From Amycolatopsis acididurans (GTDB taxonomy: Bacteria > Actinomycetota > Actinomycetes > Mycobacteriales > Pseudonocardiaceae), in contig NZ_JAAXLS010000032.1 in assembly GCF_012328925.1 (NCBI RefSeq), positions 1 to 64,000 of the forward strand: a stretch of DNA of 64,000 bases, written 5' to 3'. How positions within the stretch are numbered: the first letter of the stretch is position 1; each line of letters opens with the position of its first letter. Positions 61,629 through 64,000 of this stretch are shown here, piece by piece. The position numbers and the translations under genes are program-made. The notes beneath the pieces are model-generated. The model made no database searches and was not told where the DNA came from. It worked only from the letters and a program-made list of their open reading frames with translations.

Positions 61629-63043
61629 GTGGTTCCTCTTCGACTCGAACGTCTACCGTAGTCCGCTCGTCCCTGGCGCCGCCGCTCCGCCGGTTGGGTG
61701 GAGCGCTCGCCACGCGCGGACGGCCTGTCCCGCTTCGGGGTGCTCGCGCGCCCGCTGCCCCGCCGCCGGGACGGCGGACGGTAGACCTCGGGTGCGGGCA
61801 ACCGCAGCAGACGCCCGAATTTACCCGGTCCCTGCGAACGCAGTGCCGCGACCGACTCCGGTTCGTGCCGTGCGGCGTTGGCCAGCACGCCCATCAGGAA
61901 CATCGTCACCCAGATCGACGTGCCACCGGCCGAGATCAACGGCAGCGTGACACCGGTGACGGGCAGCAGGCCCACCACGTAGCCGATGTTGATACCCGCC
62001 TGCGACACCGTGAACACGGTCAGCGTGCCGGCCACGATCCGGATCCACGGGTCGAGGTTGCGGGTCGCGATGCGCAGGCCCACGATCGCCAGCGCGACGA
62101 ACAGGCCGATCACCACGAGGCAGCCGATGAAGCCGAGCTCCTCGCCGATGACGGCGAAGATGAAGTCGTTCTGCACGTTGGGCAGGTAGGCCCACTTCGA
62201 GGGCCCCTGGCCGAGCCCCTTGCCGAACAGCCCGCCGTCGGCCAGGGCGTACTTCGCCTGCGTCGCCTGGTAGGCCGCACCGGAGGTGTCCGAACCGGGC
62301 GAGAGGAACGACAGCACCCGCGACTGGCGGTAGCCCGCGGTCAGCGCCAGCGTGACCGCACCGACGACACCGCCGCCGAGCAGCACCGCGAACAGCCGCT
62401 TCGGCGCCCCGGCGAACCACAGCAGCGACGCGAGCACCACGCCGAGCGTGATCGTGCCCGACAGGTTCGGCTGGGCCATGACCAGCGCGAACATCAGCAG
62501 CGCGACCGGCACGACGGGCACCATGAGATGCCGCCACTGGTGTAGCACGTTGTACTTGGTCACCAGCACGTGCGCGCCCCACAGCGCCAGCGCGACCTTG
62601 GTGAACTCGACCGGCTGCACCGAGAACCCGCCGATCACGAACCAGCGCTGCGCGCCGCCGCCCGCCGAGCCCAGCGGGGTGAGCACCAGCGCGAGCATGC
62701 CGAGACACACGATCACCGCGACCGAGGACAGCGCGCGGATGCGGCGCATCGGCAGCCGCAGCCCGATCCAGAACACCACCGCGCCGCTGAGCACGAAGAT
62801 CAGGTGCTTCTTGAACTGCGAGTACACCCCGGCGCCGGTGGCCGGGTCGACGGAGGAGACCGACGAGGCCGACAGCACCATCACCACGCCGATGACGGTC
62901 AGCAGCCCGGTCAGCGCCAGCACGAGGTGGAAATCGGCCAGCGGGCGCGACAGCCAGGCCGTCAGCGCGCCGAGGCGGGCCTCCCGCTTGCGCCGCGAGC
63001 CGCGTGCGGTGCTCTGCCCGGGCTTGTCCTCAACCGCGGTCAC
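61625..63043 (-). CDS. ftsW: Peptidoglycan glycosyltransferase FtsW
   Basis: The 472-residue SEDS-family polymerase has about ten membrane segments. [39 protein letters not shown] and [20 protein letters not shown] are SEDS signatures. The C terminus is a basic Arg/Ser tail ([20 protein letters not shown]) typical of actinobacterial FtsW. I prefer GTG 63043, with GGGTGG five bases upstream, over GTG 63052; it overlaps the murD end by 14 bp. Confidence 0.95.
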   Translation of the reverse strand: MTAVEDKPGQSTARGSRRKREARLGALTAWLSRPLADFHLVLALTGLLTVIGVVMVLSASSVSSVDPATGAGVYSQFKKHLIFVLSGAVVFWIGLRLPMRRIRALSSVAVIVCLGMLALVLTPLGSAGGGAQRWFVIGGFSVQPVEFTKVALALWGAHVLVTKYNVLHQWRHLMVPVVPVALLMFALVMAQPNLSGTITLGVVLASLLWFAGAPKRLFAVLLGGGVVGAVTLALTAGYRQSRVLSFLSPGSDTSGAAYQATQAKYALADGGLFGKGLGQGPSKWAYLPNVQNDFIFAVIGEELGFIGCLVVIGLFVALAIVGLRIATRNLDPWIRIVAGTLTVFTVSQAGINIGYVVGLLPVTGVTLPLISAGGTSIWVTMFLMGVLANAARHEPESVAALRSQGPGKFGRLLRLPAPEVYRPPSRRRGSGRASTPKRDRPSARGERSTQPAERRRQGRADYGRRSSRRGTT

Positions 63044-64000
63044 TCGCGCCACCCCGGAGTTGTCTCACCGCGTCGGCGAAGGCATCACCCCGATGGGCAT
63101 AGTTCCGGAACATGTCCAGCGATGCCGCGGCCGGAGCCAGCAGCACGACATCGCCGGGGCGCGCCAGCACACGCGCTGCCTCAACCGCCGCACTCATGGG
63201 ATCATCGTCACCCGGCGCGACCCGCTGAACGGGGACATTCGGCGCGTGTCGCGCGAGAGCGGCCGCGATCACCCCAGCGTCGGTGCCCAGCAGCACGGCT
63301 CCCCGCAGCCGCCCGGACACCGCGGCGACCAGTTCGTCCACCGAGGCGCCCTTGAGCTGGCCGCCCGCGATCCAGACGACGCCGGGATGCGCGAGCAGCG
63401 ATCCGGCGGCCGCGTGCGGGTTGGTGGCCTTGGAGTCGTTGATGTAGCGGACCCCGTCGATCTCGGCCACCTCGACGGCGCGGTGCGCGCCCGGCTGGAA
63501 CTCGCGCAGCCCCTTGGCCACCGCTTCCACGGGCACGCCGTACGCGCGGGCCAGCGCCGCGGCGGCGAGCGCGTTGGCGACGTTGTGCGGGCCCGCCGGG
63601 CGCACGTCCGGCACCGTGGCCAGCTCCTCGGCGTGCCGCGGGTCGGCGACGAAGGCGCGGTCCACCAGCAGGTCCTCCACCAGCCCGACCTCGCCGGGGC
63701 GCGGGGTGTCCAGCCGGAACCCGACGGCGCCCTCGTGCCCGGCGGCGAGCCGCGCCGACCACGCGTCGTCGGCGTTGAACACCACGGTGCCCGCGTGGGT
63801 GTAGATCTTGCCCTTGTCGGCGGCGTAGGCCTCCATCGAGCCGTGCCAGTCCAGGTGGTCCTCGGCGAGGTTGAGCACGACGGAGGCGTGCGGGGCGAGC
63901 GTGGCCGACCAGTGCAGCTGGAAGCTGGACAGTTCCACCGCGAGCACGTCGTAGCCCCCGGACACCGCGTCCAGCACCGCGAAGCCCACGTTCCCGCAGG
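63030..64000 (-). CDS. murD: UDP-N-acetylmuramoylalanine--D-glutamate ligase (partial, N terminus beyond window)
   Basis: The frame is open to the right edge; the first visible codons read CGNVGFAVLD, an internal motif of MurD (GNxG), so the in-frame GTG at 63989 is not the start. About 323 residues remain: NLAEDHLDWHGSMEAYAADK, GPHNVANALAAAALAR, YINDSKATNPHAAAGSL and LAPAAASLDMFRNYAHRGD, matching the central and C-terminal Mur ligase domains. The enzyme adds D-Glu. It precedes ftsW in the standard order. Confidence 0.95.
   Translation of the reverse strand, partial: CGNVGFAVLDAVSGGYDVLAVELSSFQLHWSATLAPHASVVLNLAEDHLDWHGSMEAYAADKGKIYTHAGTVVFNADDAWSARLAAGHEGAVGFRLDTPRPGEVGLVEDLLVDRAFVADPRHAEELATVPDVRPAGPHNVANALAAAALARAYGVPVEAVAKGLREFQPGAHRAVEVAEIDGVRYINDSKATNPHAAAGSLLAHPGVVWIAGGQLKGASVDELVAAVSGRLRGAVLLGTDAGVIAAALARHAPNVPVQRVAPGDDDPMSAAVEAARVLARPGDVVLLAPAAASLDMFRNYAHRGDAFADAVRQLRGGASDRG

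Overview
This is a 64 kb, high-GC actinobacterial chromosome window. The dense 4-bp gene overlaps (ATGA/GTGA), frequent GTG starts, an actinobacterial SAM-IV riboswitch, an ultrashort ileS T-box, the Wag31/SepF/YggT division block, F420-type enzymes and a sigma-B-type stress locus all fit Pseudonocardiales. Amycolatopsis or a close relative is my inference; no rRNA or other marker is present to prove it. I saw no tRNA, rRNA, insertion sequence, prophage or CRISPR array.

Layout. 1-1.8 kb: a partial secreted protein with a proline-rich tail, and a DUF4239 membrane protein. 2.4-8.9 kb (+): the most unusual system, an operon of two Family 2B encapsulin shell genes (HK97-fold shell protein with an inserted cyclic-nucleotide-binding-like domain). 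They alternate with a degenerate terpene-cyclase-like gene and are followed by a polyprenyl diphosphate synthase, an IspH with an extra N-terminal domain and a flavin-binding PPOX protein. It reads as a protein-shell-associated isoprenoid module. 9.0-13.5 kb (-): small stress and envelope genes (holin-like, DUF3618, DUF3140, BON), a cytochrome oxidase subunit I, a metallophosphoesterase and a nucleotidyltransferase. 13.6-14.5 kb (+): an RsbW-like kinase and a STAS antagonist. 14.4-22.3 kb (-): a six-gene ADP-heptose-type operon (gmhB, GT9, gmhA, hldE, SDR, GT9), then two GT-B glycosyltransferases and a DUF4383 protein. 22.4-28.2 kb (+): a SigB/SigF-family sigma factor, a large catalase, a Clp ATPase and a DUF6480 protein.

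A recurring GTTT-N15/16-GGGTA(G/T) motif, the sigma-B-type promoter, precedes at least six transcription units between 10 and 23.3 kb, including the sigma factor itself, katE and the heptose operon. This stretch therefore looks like a self-regulated general-stress island.

28-43 kb holds dispersed metabolic genes: a PaaI thioesterase with a paired operator and divergent ArsR regulator, a beta-phosphoglucomutase/GH65 phosphorylase pair, Fpg, two F420-type oxidoreductases, a DUF885 peptidase, RluD-like and LspA proteins, a cysteine-desulfurase-like enzyme behind a SAM-IV riboswitch, and a cation/proton antiporter. 43-53 kb contains a decayed conserved gene, DUF167, two paralogous ArsR-MFS modules, a penicillin-binding protein and ileS behind a T-box. 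53-64 kb (-) is the division and cell-wall cluster murD-ftsW-murG-murC-ftsQ-ftsZ-pgeF-yggS-sepF-yggT-wag31, entering from the right edge.
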